DNA of 38,431 nucleotides, from positions 1 to 38,431 of the forward strand of contig SMWZ01000021.1 of the NCBI GenBank assembly GCA_004356455.1, written 5' to 3'. Position numbers and translations under genes: made by a program. Shown piece by piece: positions 30,531 through 38,431 of the stretch. The notes below the pieces were generated by a model. It did no database searches. It was not told the DNA's origin and saw only the letters and a program-made list of their open reading frames with translations. Position 1 is the first letter of the stretch; each line of letters opens with the position of its first letter. The DNA comes from Deltaproteobacteria bacterium. GTDB taxonomy: Bacteria; Myxococcota_A; UBA9160; SZUA-336.

Positions 30531-30736
30531 CAGGAGGGCTCCTCCAGCCGAACCAGGTGCCGGACCTTATAAATCATGCCCCTCACGGCGGGCGAATCTT
30601 CGAGCTCCACCACACGCCCTAGCCGGCGCAGGCCCAAGCCTCGCAGGGTCGCACGCTGATCGCGCGGGAAGCCGATCGCACTCTTCAGCTGTCTGACTCG
30701 CAGCTTGGCGTGGGTCTTGGCCTTAGCCTTAGTCAT
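30530..30736 (-). CDS. rpmD: 50S ribosomal protein L30
   Basis: 68 aa, near the usual 59-61 plus a few N-terminal residues ([19 protein letters not shown]). Core features [19 protein letters not shown] and the MIYKVRHLV ending match bacterial L30. The ATG at 30736 overlaps the rpsE end by 8 bases. A longer start at 30799 would overlap rpsE by 71 bases and adds unrelated residues, so it was not used. Confidence 0.95.
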   Translation of the reverse strand: MTKAKAKTHAKLRVRQLKSAIGFPRDQRATLRGLGLRRLGRVVELEDSPAVRGMIYKVRHLVRLEEPS

Positions 30737-31229
30737 GCGCCAGCTCGGCCTGGCGTTCCGCCGCCTCTTGCAGCCGTGAGAACCCCTCAAGAGTGGCATG
30801 CACCACGTTGTGAGCGCGGTTGGTACCCAGGCATTTGGTCAGAATGTTCTGCACGCCCGCCACCTCGCACAAGGCCCGCACGGCGCCCCCCGCGATAACA
30901 CCCGTTCCTCTCGAGGCCGGCTTGAGCAGCACCTTCCCAGCACCGAAGCCACCGATCACCTGGTGCGGGATCGAGCCGTCGATGAGCGGAATGCGCACGA
31001 GATTCTTGCGCGCACGTTCGATCCCCTTGCGTATCGCTTCGGGCACCTCGTTCGCCTTTCCAAGCCCCGCACCCAGGACGCCCTGGCCATCTCCGATCAC
31101 GACCAGCGCCGAGAAGCCGAATCGTCGCCCCCCCTTCACAACCTTGGCCACGCGGTTGATGTCAACGACGCGTTCCTCGAGTTGGTAGTCGTTCGGATTC
31201 AGGCGTTCTCGATTCCGTTGCTGCGTCAT
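30729..31229 (-). CDS. rpsE: 30S ribosomal protein S5
   Basis: 166 aa. The S5 N-terminal dsRBD-like domain is visible ([20 protein letters not shown] and [12 protein letters not shown]), then the C-terminal domain with [17 protein letters not shown]. Located at the 30S neck near h34 and linked to decoding fidelity. Confidence 0.98.
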   Translation of the reverse strand: MTQQRNRERLNPNDYQLEERVVDINRVAKVVKGGRRFGFSALVVIGDGQGVLGAGLGKANEVPEAIRKGIERARKNLVRIPLIDGSIPHQVIGGFGAGKVLLKPASRGTGVIAGGAVRALCEVAGVQNILTKCLGTNRAHNVVHATLEGFSRLQEAAERQAELAHD

Positions 31230-31240
31230 TCCAATCCGTC

Positions 31241-31603
31241 CTAGAAACGGAGTCCCGCCTCACGCGCCGCATCAGCCAGTGCCTTAACGCGACCCGTATA
31301 GACGAAGCCGTTCCGATTAAAGCTCACCTCTCGAATTTCCTTGGTCAGGGCGAGCTCGGCGATCGCCGTGCCTACCTTCTTGGCAGCGTCGACGTCGCCT
31401 GTGGTCTTAAGACCCGCACGCACAGCTGGCGTGCGCGTCGATGCCCCGGCGATGGTCCTGCCTGTAATCGGGTCAACGATCTGGGCATACATATGCTTGG
31501 CGCTCCGGTACACCGTGAGCAGCGGACGATTCGTCATCCGCAGCTGCCTGCGAACTCGCTGCTTGCGTCGCGCCCAGAGTCTTCGCGCCTCGGTGATCGC
31601 CAT
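31241..31603 (-). CDS. rplR: 50S ribosomal protein L18
   Basis: 120 aa 5S rRNA-binding protein. The conserved core [19 protein letters not shown] and the ending [24 protein letters not shown] are characteristic. Between rplF and rpsE as usual. Confidence 0.98.
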   Translation of the reverse strand: MAITEARRLWARRKQRVRRQLRMTNRPLLTVYRSAKHMYAQIVDPITGRTIAGASTRTPAVRAGLKTTGDVDAAKKVGTAIAELALTKEIREVSFNRNGFVYTGRVKALADAAREAGLRF

Positions 31604-31612
31604 GCCAGGCCC

Positions 31613-32155
31613 TTAGCCTCCCACTCCGGATTTACCGACCTTGCGCCGGATATGCTCGTTCGCATATCGGATTCCCTTCCCCTTGTAGGGCTCAGGTGGC
31701 CTCACTTTGCGGATGTCCGAAGCAAACTGACCCACCTGCTGCTTGTCAGCACCCCGAACCACGAGCCGCGTCTGGCTCTCGGCCACAACCTCCAGCCCCT
31801 GGGGGATAGTCAACAGAACCGGATGCGAGTAGCCAACACTGAGCTTCACAGTGCCTCCAGAGACCTCGGCGCGGTATCCCACGCCGATAATATCCAGCGT
31901 CTTACTGAAGCCGTCGGTGACTCCGGTCACCATGTTAGCGATCAGACTGCGCATCAACCCGTGAGCGGCCTTGGCCCGCTTATGGTCGGCCTCGCGAAGG
32001 ACCAGCGCTTGACCGTCGGTGATCTCCACCCGGACAAAAGGTGCCAGCCCCTGTTCCAACGCTCCCTTGGGGCCCTTCACTTTGACCAAGTCGCCATCCA
32101 CCCGCATCTCCACGCCGGCGCGAATGGGGACAGGCATCCTACCGATTCGCGACAT
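31613..32155 (-). CDS. rplF: 50S ribosomal protein L6
   Basis: 180 aa, two-domain L6 fold. MSRIGRMPVPI at the start and the C-terminal KPPEPYKGKGIRY-type motif (RPPEPYKGKGIRYANEHIRRK) are canonical. Lies near the GTPase-associated region. Confidence 0.98.
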   Translation of the reverse strand: MSRIGRMPVPIRAGVEMRVDGDLVKVKGPKGALEQGLAPFVRVEITDGQALVLREADHKRAKAAHGLMRSLIANMVTGVTDGFSKTLDIIGVGYRAEVSGGTVKLSVGYSHPVLLTIPQGLEVVAESQTRLVVRGADKQQVGQFASDIRKVRPPEPYKGKGIRYANEHIRRKVGKSGVGG

Positions 32156-32161
32156 GCTCGC

Positions 32162-32557
32162 TCACCACACCTCAGCCAGTATCTCGCCGCCGACGTGGGC
32201 CTCCCGGGCCTGCTGATCGGTCAGAATTCCGCGAGGGGTCGAGAGGATGGCAATCCCCAGTCCGTTCCTGACCTTCGGGATCTCCTGCCAGCCGACGTAG
32301 ACCCTGCGGCTGGGCCGCGACACACGCTGGATGCCCTGGATCATGGGCTCACTCCCGTCGTTGTAACGGACTTCCACCGTGAGCACCGGTTTCTTGGGAT
32401 CACCATCGCTGGAATAGCTACTGATATAGCCCTGCTCTTGCAGTACCCGCGCGACCTCGCGCTTCAGGCGGGACTCCGGCATCCCTACACGCTTGAGCCG
32501 AGCCTGTCCGCCGTTTCGAATTCGAGTGATCATGTCCGCAATCGGGTCCGTCAACAC
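32162..32557 (-). CDS. rpsH: 30S ribosomal protein S8
   Basis: 131 aa. Central-domain 16S binder and, in E. coli, regulator of the spc operon. DPIADMITRIRNG at the start and STPRGILTDQQAREAHVGGEILAEVW at the end are diagnostic. Starts at a GTG (32557). Confidence 0.98.
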   Translation of the reverse strand: MLTDPIADMITRIRNGGQARLKRVGMPESRLKREVARVLQEQGYISSYSSDGDPKKPVLTVEVRYNDGSEPMIQGIQRVSRPSRRVYVGWQEIPKVRNGLGIAILSTPRGILTDQQAREAHVGGEILAEVW

Positions 32558-32567
32558 ATCCAGTCCC

Positions 32568-32777
32568 TCACCAACTTGATTTCGTCATGCCCGGAATCTT
32601 GCCCTCGAGCGCGAGCATCCGCAGGCAGATCCGGCACAGATCGAATCGCCGGTAGTATCCACGCGCTCGTCCGCACCGACCGCAGCGGTTGTAGTAGCGC
32701 GAGCGAAACTTGAGCTTTCCCGCCTGCCACGCTTCGCGCAAGCGCCTTTGTTTAATTCGATTCGAAAGCTTGGGCAT
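32568..32777 (-). CDS. rpsN: 30S ribosomal protein S14, zinc-binding type
   Basis: 69 aa, slightly longer than the usual 61 of the short type. The zinc ligands form C-x2-C ... C-x2-C (NRCGRCG and LCRIC). The C-terminus [11 protein letters not shown] is typical. The first approximately 25 residues ([21 protein letters not shown]) differ from the usual MAKK.. type and give extra length. Between rplE and rpsH. Confidence 0.95.
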   Translation of the reverse strand: MPKLSNRIKQRRLREAWQAGKLKFRSRYYNRCGRCGRARGYYRRFDLCRICLRMLALEGKIPGMTKSSW

Positions 32778-32785
32778 TCGGTTTC

Positions 32786-33343
32786 TTACTTCCTAAGTGG
32801 CATCCCCATCGCAAGAAGAAGCTCACGTCCCTCCTCATCGGTGGATGCCGTGGTCACGATCGAGATATTAAACCCGTAGACCCGTTCGACCTTGTTGTAG
32901 TCGATCTCTGGGAAGATCACCTGCTCTTGGACCCCGAGCGTATAGTTCCCGCGCCCATCGAACGCGCGCGGCGACAGCCCCCGAAAGTCCCGCACCCGTG
33001 GCAGAGCCACGTTCACCAGGCGATCCAGGAACTCGTACATCCGGTGCTTTCGTAGGGTCACCGTACAGCCGATGGATTGCCCTTCACGCAAGCGGAAGTT
33101 CGCAACAGATTTTCTGGCTTTCGTAATCACCGGCCGCTGTCCCGTGATCTGCCCGAGCTCCGTCATCGCCAGCTCGAGCAGCCGTGCATTCGTGGTTGCC
33201 TCACCCAGTCCGGCATTGAGGGTGATATGCTTAAGCTTCGGCACCTGCATGCGGTTTTTGTACTGGAACCGATCCGTGAGCTGGCCAACCACTTGGGAGC
33301 GATAGCGTTCGAGCAAGCGCGGAACATACGCAGGCTCACCCAT
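32786..33343 (-). CDS. rplE: 50S ribosomal protein L5
   Basis: 185 aa. Central protuberance protein that binds 5S rRNA and P-site tRNA. Signatures [15 protein letters not shown] and the [16 protein letters not shown] motif. The ATG at 33343 ([14 protein letters not shown]) overlaps the rplX stop by 8 bases (ATGGGTGA). Longer starts reaching 33454 only re-read rplX. Confidence 0.97.
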   Translation of the reverse strand: MGEPAYVPRLLERYRSQVVGQLTDRFQYKNRMQVPKLKHITLNAGLGEATTNARLLELAMTELGQITGQRPVITKARKSVANFRLREGQSIGCTVTLRKHRMYEFLDRLVNVALPRVRDFRGLSPRAFDGRGNYTLGVQEQVIFPEIDYNKVERVYGFNISIVTTASTDEEGRELLLAMGMPLRK

Positions 33344-33647
33344 CAATGGCCTCGTTGTGTTTCCTGCTCCAGCGCACCTTCTTGCCATCAACGGTGCGGA
33401 AGCCAACGCGCGTTGGCTCGCCCTCGTGCACAAAGGCAACATTGGAGAGCGCAATTGACTTCTCCATCTCGATGATCCCGCCCTGTCGCTGCTGGGCCGT
33501 TGGCTTCTGATGCTTCTTCACCATGTTCACCCGCTCGACCACGACCCTTTGGTTGCGGGGATCGATGCTCCGAACTACGCCGCGCACTCCTTTGTTTTTT
33601 CCCGTGAGGACCTCGACCATATCCCCCGTGCGAATCCGGGCTGCCAT
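33336..33647 (-). CDS. rplX: 50S ribosomal protein L24
   Basis: 103 aa. N-terminal KOW motif ([19 protein letters not shown]) and the [12 protein letters not shown] segment typical of L24. An assembly initiator of the 50S subunit. Start shares TGATG with the rplN stop. Confidence 0.98.
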   Translation of the reverse strand: MAARIRTGDMVEVLTGKNKGVRGVVRSIDPRNQRVVVERVNMVKKHQKPTAQQRQGGIIEMEKSIALSNVAFVHEGEPTRVGFRTVDGKKVRWSRKHNEAIDG

Positions 33648-34015
33648 CAGAGCACCTCCGGTGCGAGCGACACAATCTTCATAAAGCGCTTCGCGCGGAG
33701 CTCCCGTGCTACCGGTCCGAAGATTCGGGTACCAATGAGCTCGCGGTTCGCGTCGATCAGAACCACGGAGTTGTCATCAAAGCGTATGTGCGAGCCGTCG
33801 GATCGGGCGATCTCCTTCTTAGTGCGGACTACGACCGCGCGGTGGAGTTGCTTCTTCTTTACCCGGCTATGGGGCAGCGCTTCCTTCACGGAAACAACGA
33901 TGATGTCGCCGACCGAAGCATACCGACGCTGAGATCCGCCCAGGACCTTGACGCAGGCCACGCGGCGCGCTCCGGTGTTATCGGCAACCTGCAAAATCGA
34001 CTGGACCTGAATCAA
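33647..34015 (-). CDS. rplN: 50S ribosomal protein L14
   Basis: 122 aa from a TTG start at 34015, exactly the universal L14 length and start ([16 protein letters not shown]). AGGGGA lies 7 bases upstream, and the TTG overlaps the rpsQ stop as TTGA. A GTG at 34042 would add nine unconserved residues, so the TTG is preferred. C-terminus [16 protein letters not shown] is typical. Confidence 0.95.
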   Translation of the reverse strand: MIQVQSILQVADNTGARRVACVKVLGGSQRRYASVGDIIVVSVKEALPHSRVKKKQLHRAVVVRTKKEIARSDGSHIRFDDNSVVLIDANRELIGTRIFGPVARELRAKRFMKIVSLAPEVL

Positions 34016-34260
34016 GCCAGTTTCCCCTGAACCCGCCAGCACTTACGACTCGACATCGGCCGCGTCTCTACGATCCGGACCTTGTCCCCCACGTGGCAGT
34101 CATTGGTCTCGTCGTGGGCCATGAAACGGGTCCGCTTGCGGATGTACTTCTTGTACAGGGGATGCTGGACCGTTCGCCACACCTCTACGATTATCGACTT
34201 GTTCATCTTGTCGCTGACCACGACACCCACCCGAGTCTTGCGTAGCCCGCGTTCGCTCAT
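34012..34260 (-). CDS. rpsQ: 30S ribosomal protein S17
   Basis: 82 aa OB-fold protein that binds the 16S 5' domain. [16 protein letters not shown] and the [22 protein letters not shown] block are conserved. The ATG at 34260 overlaps the rpmC stop (ATGA). A long upstream extension reads through rpmC in another frame and was rejected. Confidence 0.97.
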   Translation of the reverse strand: MSERGLRKTRVGVVVSDKMNKSIIVEVWRTVQHPLYKKYIRKRTRFMAHDETNDCHVGDKVRIVETRPMSSRKCWRVQGKLA

Positions 34261-34451
34261 TCGGCTCGGCTCCTCTCGTTTTGCACGGTAAGCACTCTGG
34301 CCAGGTCCCGTCGGGTCACGCGAAGACCCGCCGCGTTCTCGAGCTGTCCGGTCGAGTGCTTGATTCTCAGATTGAAGACCTGGTTTCGAAGGTCCCGTAC
34401 CCGTGCCTCGAGCTCTTCCGGCGTTAGCTGCCGCAGCTTCTCGGGCTTCAT
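34257..34451 (-). CDS. rpmC: 50S ribosomal protein L29
   Basis: 64 aa two-helix protein at the exit tunnel, a docking site for trigger factor and SRP with L23. [24 protein letters not shown] is typical. The start overlaps the rplP stop (ATGA). Confidence 0.97.
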   Translation of the reverse strand: MKPEKLRQLTPEELEARVRDLRNQVFNLRIKHSTGQLENAAGLRVTRRDLARVLTVQNERSRAE

Positions 34452-34861
34452 ACCTCGGCCCTCTCGACCACGCGGGTTGCGAGGGGGAGCTTGTGGCTCG
34501 CCAAGCGCAGGGCCTCACGAGCCACCGTGGCTGTCACCCCCGTCATCTCATACATGACGCATCCGGCCTTGACCCTTGCGACCCAGGCCTCGGGATTGCC
34601 CTTTCCCTTGCCCATCCGAGTCTCCGGCGGACGCTTCGAAATCGGCTTGTTGGGGAAGATCCGGATCCAGACCTTGCCACCCCGCTTGGCATGGCGGGTC
34701 ATCGCAACGCGCGCCGCCTCGATCGCGCGGGCCGTGACCATTCCCGACTCAAGCGCCTGCAGACCATAGTTTCCAAAAGCGAGCTGGCTTCCGCGCTGAG
34801 CCTTCCCTCGCAGGCGACCCTTCTGAACCTTACGGAACTTGGTTCGCTTCGGCTGAAGCAT
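34448..34861 (-). CDS. rplP: 50S ribosomal protein L16
   Basis: 137 aa, full length. Near the A-site and needed for late 50S assembly. Start [16 protein letters not shown] and the [24 protein letters not shown] block are canonical. Confidence 0.98.
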   Translation of the reverse strand: MLQPKRTKFRKVQKGRLRGKAQRGSQLAFGNYGLQALESGMVTARAIEAARVAMTRHAKRGGKVWIRIFPNKPISKRPPETRMGKGKGNPEAWVARVKAGCVMYEMTGVTATVAREALRLASHKLPLATRVVERAEV

Positions 34862-34880
34862 CCTGTTTATCCCCGCCGAC

Positions 34881-35555
34881 CTACTCGGCAGCCTGCTCGC
34901 CGGGCGCGCTCAGCCGCTGCCGCATCTGCGCATCCGGTACATAGCCCGTGAACACCCAAACCTGGACCCCGATCACACCGTAGGTGGTTTTCGCTTCCGC
35001 AAGGCCGAAGTCGATCCGGGCGCGTAGCGTGTGCAGGGGCACTCGACCCTCGCGGTACTGCGCGGTCCTCGACATTTCCGCCCCACCGAGCCGACCCTTG
35101 ACGCGGATCTTGATACCCTGAGCCCCGAACTTCATGGTCGAGGTCACGGCCTTCTTGACGGCTCTCCGGAACGCCACGCGGCGCTCGAGCTGCAGTGCCA
35201 CGTTCTCCGCGATGAGCTGTGCATCGATCTCGGCTTTGCGGATCTCGCGAATATTGATAAAGACCTCGTTCTTGGTGAGGGACGAGATCTCCTTGCGCAG
35301 CGCCTCCACCTCGGCGCCGCGCTTCCCGATCAAGATTCCGGGCCGGGCCGTATGGATGTTCACGGACATCTTATCTGCACGGCGCTCGATCACGATCCGG
35401 CTCACACCCGCGTGATAGACCTTCTTCTTGATGTGGTCCCGGATCCGCAGATCCTCGTGCAGCGTGCGAGCGAGGCCACGCTCTGCGAACCAGTTGGACT
35501 GCCAGCCGTAGATGATTCCCAGCCGAAATCCGTACGGGTGAACTTTCTGCCCCAC
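34881..35555 (-). CDS. rpsC: 30S ribosomal protein S3
   Basis: 224 aa from a GTG at 35555, giving the universal start [18 protein letters not shown] lies 6 bases upstream. The KH domain has the GKRG loop in [18 protein letters not shown]-terminal domain includes [27 protein letters not shown] longer frame to 35651 re-reads rplV. S3 is at the mRNA entry site. Confidence 0.97.
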   Translation of the reverse strand: MGQKVHPYGFRLGIIYGWQSNWFAERGLARTLHEDLRIRDHIKKKVYHAGVSRIVIERRADKMSVNIHTARPGILIGKRGAEVEALRKEISSLTKNEVFINIREIRKAEIDAQLIAENVALQLERRVAFRRAVKKAVTSTMKFGAQGIKIRVKGRLGGAEMSRTAQYREGRVPLHTLRARIDFGLAEAKTTYGVIGVQVWVFTGYVPDAQMRQRLSAPGEQAAE

Positions 35556-35563
35556 GATCTCTC

Positions 35564-35911
35564 CTACCGCTCGGCCAGGATCACGGTCACGTGGCTGGTC
35601 GCTTTCTTGATCCAAGCGCCGCGGCCCATGGCGCGAGCGCGCATCCTCCACACACGAGGTCCTTCGTCGATGGTGATCGTCTTGATATACAGATTGTCGA
35701 GGTCCAGCCCGGCCTGATGCCTGGCGTTGTGCTCCTGGGCGTTCGCCAGGGCGGAACGGATCAGCTTCGCGATCGGGCGTGCCGCCCCCCTGGGACAGCC
35801 TTGCAAGATATCGATCGCTTGAGCACAGGACTTGCTGCGGACGAGATCCGCAACCTGGCGACCTTTCCGCGGCCCCATATGGATATTTTGAAGTGTCGCC
35901 CGTACGTCCAT
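35564..35911 (-). CDS. rplV: 50S ribosomal protein L22
   Basis: 115 aa. Lines the exit tunnel through its extended hairpin; the loop lies around [23 protein letters not shown]-terminus [25 protein letters not shown] fits the family. Confidence 0.97.
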   Translation of the reverse strand: MDVRATLQNIHMGPRKGRQVADLVRSKSCAQAIDILQGCPRGAARPIAKLIRSALANAQEHNARHQAGLDLDNLYIKTITIDEGPRVWRMRARAMGRGAWIKKATSHVTVILAER

Positions 35912-35922
35912 CTTCTTCGATT

Positions 35923-36213
35923 CTACTTCCTGGAGGAGGCCTGCTTCACCTTGCGGTCACCGGCGTGAACCGCCTGCTTGCGCGTGGGTGCAAACTCGCC
36001 CAGACGGTGTCCGACCATGTTCTCCGTCACGAAGACGGGCATGAACAGCTTGCCGTTATGCACGTGAATCGTGTGGCCGATCATGTCGGGTACGACCATG
36101 GAGCGCCGCGACCATGTCCGCACAATCTGTTTGCTCCCGGACTCGTTGCGCTGCTGAATCTGTTTTTCGAGCGAAGCCTCAACGTAGGGACCCTTCTTAA
36201 TCGAGCGCGCCAT
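35923..36213 (-). CDS. rpsS: 30S ribosomal protein S19
   Basis: 96 aa. 30S head protein that contacts S13. [15 protein letters not shown] and the [21 protein letters not shown] ending are characteristic. Its start is the base next to the rplB stop (no gap). Confidence 0.98.
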   Translation of the reverse strand: MARSIKKGPYVEASLEKQIQQRNESGSKQIVRTWSRRSMVVPDMIGHTIHVHNGKLFMPVFVTENMVGHRLGEFAPTRKQAVHAGDRKVKQASSRK

Positions 36214-37041
36214 CTACCTCTTACCCCGTGCCTTGAGGATGTGCTTCTGGGTCGAACGATTCCGCCGGGTCTTGTGCCCCTTGGTCGGCACGCCCCAGGG
36301 AGTCACGGGATGGCGCCCCCCCGAGGTGCGACCTTCGCCACCGCCGTGTGGATGATCCACCGGGTTCATGGCCACACCTCGCACGTTCGAGCGCCAGCCC
36401 AGCCAGCGCATGCGCCCGGCCTTGCCCACGAAGATCTTCCCGTGGTCGATGTTACCGACCTGTCCGACCGTGGCCAGGCAGGTCGAGAGCACCTGCCGGG
36501 TCTCGCCCGATGGCAGCTTGAGTTGGGCGTACTTGCCTTCCCGGGCCATGAGCTGCGCCCCGGCACCCGCCGAGCGCACCAACTGGCCACCCTTGCCGGG
36601 CTTCAGCTCGATATTGTGAACGGTGGTACCCATCGGAATCGAGCGCAGGGGTAGCGTGCAGCCCGGTCGAATCTCTGCCCGCTCCCCCGTCTGTACCCGG
36701 TCCCCCACATTGAGGCCAATCGGGGCGAGGATGTAGCGCTTTTCACCATCGGCGTAGTACAACAACGCGATGCGTGCGCTGCGGTTCGGGTCGTATTCGA
36801 TCGACGCGACGCGCGCTGGAATATCCCATTTGTCTCGGCGGAAATCGATCACCCGATAGCGCCGCTTATGGCCGCCCCCGCGATTTCCGGCGGTGATCCG
36901 GCCCAGATTATTCCGACCGCCCTTCCTCCGGTGCTTCTCGGTGAGAGATTTCTCGGGTCGCTTCTTGGTGAGGCCCGAGAAATCCAAGACCGTCATGCCG
37001 CGTCGACCAGGTGTGGTTGGCTTGTATTTCCGAATCGGCAC
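36214..37041 (-). CDS. rplB: 50S ribosomal protein L2
   Basis: 275 aa, full length. Needed for peptidyl transferase assembly. N-terminal [16 protein letters not shown], the [23 protein letters not shown] domain, and the highly conserved [14 protein letters not shown] loop near residue 226 are all present. Confidence 0.99.
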   Translation of the reverse strand: MPIRKYKPTTPGRRGMTVLDFSGLTKKRPEKSLTEKHRRKGGRNNLGRITAGNRGGGHKRRYRVIDFRRDKWDIPARVASIEYDPNRSARIALLYYADGEKRYILAPIGLNVGDRVQTGERAEIRPGCTLPLRSIPMGTTVHNIELKPGKGGQLVRSAGAGAQLMAREGKYAQLKLPSGETRQVLSTCLATVGQVGNIDHGKIFVGKAGRMRWLGWRSNVRGVAMNPVDHPHGGGEGRTSGGRHPVTPWGVPTKGHKTRRNRSTQKHILKARGKR

Positions 37042-37043
37042 CT

Positions 37044-37334
37044 CTAGACCCCCGCGAAGAACTCGATGCTGTCGCCCTCACGCAGGCGGACCCGGGCTTT
37101 CTTCCAGGACGGCTTGCGCCCCGATTTGGCACCCACCCTTCGCATTTTCCCGAGCATGTGTGAGGTACGAACCTCCAGGACCGTCACATCAAAGAGCTCC
37201 TCGATGGCAGACTTGATCTCGACCTTGTTTGCGTTGAGCGCAACGGCGAAGGTCACGATGTTATTCGTCTCCCGCTCGATCGTGCTCTTCTCCGTGATCA
37301 CGGGCCGCTTGATGATCGCGCGCAGATTCTTCAT
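37044..37334 (-). CDS. rplW: 50S ribosomal protein L23
   Basis: 96 aa. Exit-tunnel protein that docks trigger factor and [16 protein letters not shown] near the start and [14 protein letters not shown]-type core are typical. Its start overlaps the rplD stop (ATGA). Confidence 0.97.
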   Translation of the reverse strand: MKNLRAIIKRPVITEKSTIERETNNIVTFAVALNANKVEIKSAIEELFDVTVLEVRTSHMLGKMRRVGAKSGRKPSWKKARVRLREGDSIEFFAGV

Positions 37335-37927
37335 CGCAGACGCTCCACGATGGCGTCCGCCGCCTCACGCGTCAGGACCAGGTTCTCCCGTGCCACGATG
37401 TCCCTCACGTTCAGACCCGCCACCGGAAGAACCCGTACCCGCGGAAGGTTGCGCCCTGCAAGCTCGAGCCGCTGGTCGCGTTCGGCGGTGACGATCAGAG
37501 CGTCTTCCACTCCCAGCTCTCGGAGGCGCTCGGCCATCAGCTTCGTCTTGGTATCCGAGAGCTCGAAGGAGTCCACGACCTTAATCCGGCCCTCGCGGTT
37601 TCGTAACGAGAGAGCGGAGCGCATGGCGGCCTTGCGGACCTTCTTCGGGATACGCTGGGTGTAGGATCGCGGCTGCGGTCCGAAGACAACACCACCCCCA
37701 GACCACTGCGCGGCGCGAATCGTTCCCGCACGGGCACGTCCCGTACCCTTTTGTTTGAATGGCTTCCGGCCGCCACCCGAGACCAGAGCCCGGTTCTTAG
37801 TCGCTGCGCTTCCGGCGCGCCGTGCGGCCATCTGCGCTACCACGACAGTATGGATCAGGTCCGGCCGGACCGGTGCTTCGAAGATCGCGCTGTCCAGCTT
37901 CGTCGCCATTTTGGTTCTCGCTGCCAT
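37331..37927 (-). CDS. rplD: 50S ribosomal protein L4 (unusual N-terminus)
   Basis: 198 aa. The core is a good L4: LIHTVVVAQMAARRAGSAATK, then the exit-tunnel loop GGGRKPFKQKGTGRARAGTI. The first approximately 12 residues (MAARTKMATKLD) do not resemble the usual L4 opening strand, and there is no Shine-Dalgarno in the 4 bases between the rpsJ stop and this ATG. Canonically rplC lies upstream; here rpsJ does. In E. coli L4 represses the S10 operon. A second ATG at codon 7 is also possible. Confidence 0.94.
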   Translation of the reverse strand: MAARTKMATKLDSAIFEAPVRPDLIHTVVVAQMAARRAGSAATKNRALVSGGGRKPFKQKGTGRARAGTIRAAQWSGGGVVFGPQPRSYTQRIPKKVRKAAMRSALSLRNREGRIKVVDSFELSDTKTKLMAERLRELGVEDALIVTAERDQRLELAGRNLPRVRVLPVAGLNVRDIVARENLVLTREAADAIVERLR

Positions 37928-37931
37928 CGGC

Positions 37932-38249
37932 TTAGAGCTTGATCTCGACGTCCACGCCAGCTGAGAGCTCGAGCTTCATGAGCGCGTCAACGGTCTGGGG
38001 CGTGGGTTCGAGGATGTCGATCAGGCGTCGGTGAGTGCGTACCTCGAACTGCTCGCGCGACTTCTTGTCGATGTGCGGCCCACGCAAAACCGTGAACTTC
38101 CGAATAGACGTCGGAAGCGGGATCGGACCAGCGGTGCGGGAACCCGTGCGAACGGCCGTATCCAGGATCTCCGCGGCGCTCTGATCGAGCAGCCTGTGGT
38201 CGTAGGCCTTCATCCGGATACGTATCTTCTGCTTGCCAGGGTCCGCCAT
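37932..38249 (-). CDS. rpsJ: 30S ribosomal protein S10
   Basis: 105 aa. 30S head protein and, in E. coli, transcription factor Nus[19 protein letters not shown] and the [25 protein letters not shown] block are intact, ending GVDVEIKL. First gene of the S10 operon. The next gene should be rplC but is rplD. Confidence 0.98.
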   Translation of the reverse strand: MADPGKQKIRIRMKAYDHRLLDQSAAEILDTAVRTGSRTAGPIPLPTSIRKFTVLRGPHIDKKSREQFEVRTHRRLIDILEPTPQTVDALMKLELSAGVDVEIKL

Positions 38250-38252
38250 TGT

Positions 38253-38260
38253 TCACCTCC
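38253..38260 (-). promoter_or_regulatory. strong Shine-Dalgarno of rpsJ
   Basis: GGAGGTGA on the minus strand, ending 3 bases before the rpsJ ATG at 38249, giving an anti-Shine-Dalgarno match of 7-8 bases. It contrasts with the weak or absent ribosome sites of argS, lipA, rplD and rplQ. Confidence 0.8.
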
Positions 38261-38289
38261 GGGGCCCTCCGTGGCCCTCTTCCTGGGAA

Positions 38290-38431
38290 CTACTCGAGGA
38301 TGTCCGCGACGACGCCAGCACCCACGGTGCGGCCGCCCTCTCGAATCGCGAAACGCAATCCCTTGTCCATCGCGATCGGCATGATCAGCTCCACGGCCAT
38401 GGTCACGTTGTCCCCCGGCATCACCATCTCC
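38290..38431 (-). CDS. tuf: elongation factor Tu, C-terminal end (partial)
   Basis: The last 47 residues of EF-Tu, running off the right edge of the window. It ends with the domain III segment [38 protein letters not shown]-type end, then ADILE and TAG. The gene upstream of rpsJ fits the common tuf-rpsJ order. A 40-base gap with a G-rich hairpin separates it from rpsJ. Confidence 0.97.
   Translation of the reverse strand, partial: EMVMPGDNVTMAVELIMPIAMDKGLRFAIREGGRTVGAGVVADILE

Noticed and set aside
34016-34042. GTG start for rplN
   Set aside because: It adds nine residues not found in L14 and overlaps rpsQ by 31 bases; the TTG at 34015 gives the universal 122 residues and has a ribosome site.

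Overview
The window is a GC-rich bacterial chromosome segment in which all 50 recognised genes lie on the minus strand, packed with 4- to 14-base overlaps or very short gaps. No tRNA, rRNA, CRISPR array, prophage or autonomous transposase gene was seen. Gene content and order (tuf, S10/spc/alpha ribosomal clusters; pyrR-pyrB-pyrC-carA-carB; alaC-like aminotransferase-hom-thrC) fit a Gram-negative of the deltaproteobacterial grade (Desulfobacterota, Myxococcota, Binatota or similar). That placement is inference from gene order and protein flavour, not from a phylogeny.

Read in the direction of transcription (high to low coordinates): 38431-24188 is the ribosomal superoperon, from the 3' end of tuf through rpsJ, rplD, rplW, rplB, rpsS, rplV, rpsC, rplP, rpmC, rpsQ, then the spc block to secY-adk-map-rpmJ, then rpsM-rpsK-rpsD-rpoA-rplQ. 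The order is canonical with one striking exception: rplC (ribosomal protein L3) is absent between rpsJ and rplD, which are only 4 bases apart. infA is also absent between map and rpmJ. Next, 24191-19114 is an envelope and redox block fused to the end of the alpha operon: a TlpA-type thioredoxin, an FtsB-like protein, argS, a SPOR-domain protein, an RmlD-like reductase and UDP-glucuronate decarboxylase. lepA and lepB follow (19101-16464).

A pyrimidine operon, pyrR-pyrB-pyrC-carA-carB (16315-9217), has a recognisable promoter and a clear PyrR-binding RNA stem-loop whose 3' arm contains the pyrR Shine-Dalgarno, implying UMP/UTP-dependent translational control. After carB come recG, lipA, and then the aminotransferase, hom, thrC, glpX and ribE (riboflavin synthase), ending in a region (1-257) with hairpins and a possible terminator.

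The most unusual structures are two 166-bp copies (9054-9219 and 24601-24766) of an imperfect-palindrome element with matching terminal inverted repeats ending in TAGTGT/ACACTA. Each sits exactly in the stop codon of the upstream gene (carB, rpoA) and regenerates a TAG stop. They look like a miniature inverted-repeat element that inserts at TA. Removing one TA plus the element restores tight gene junctions at both sites.
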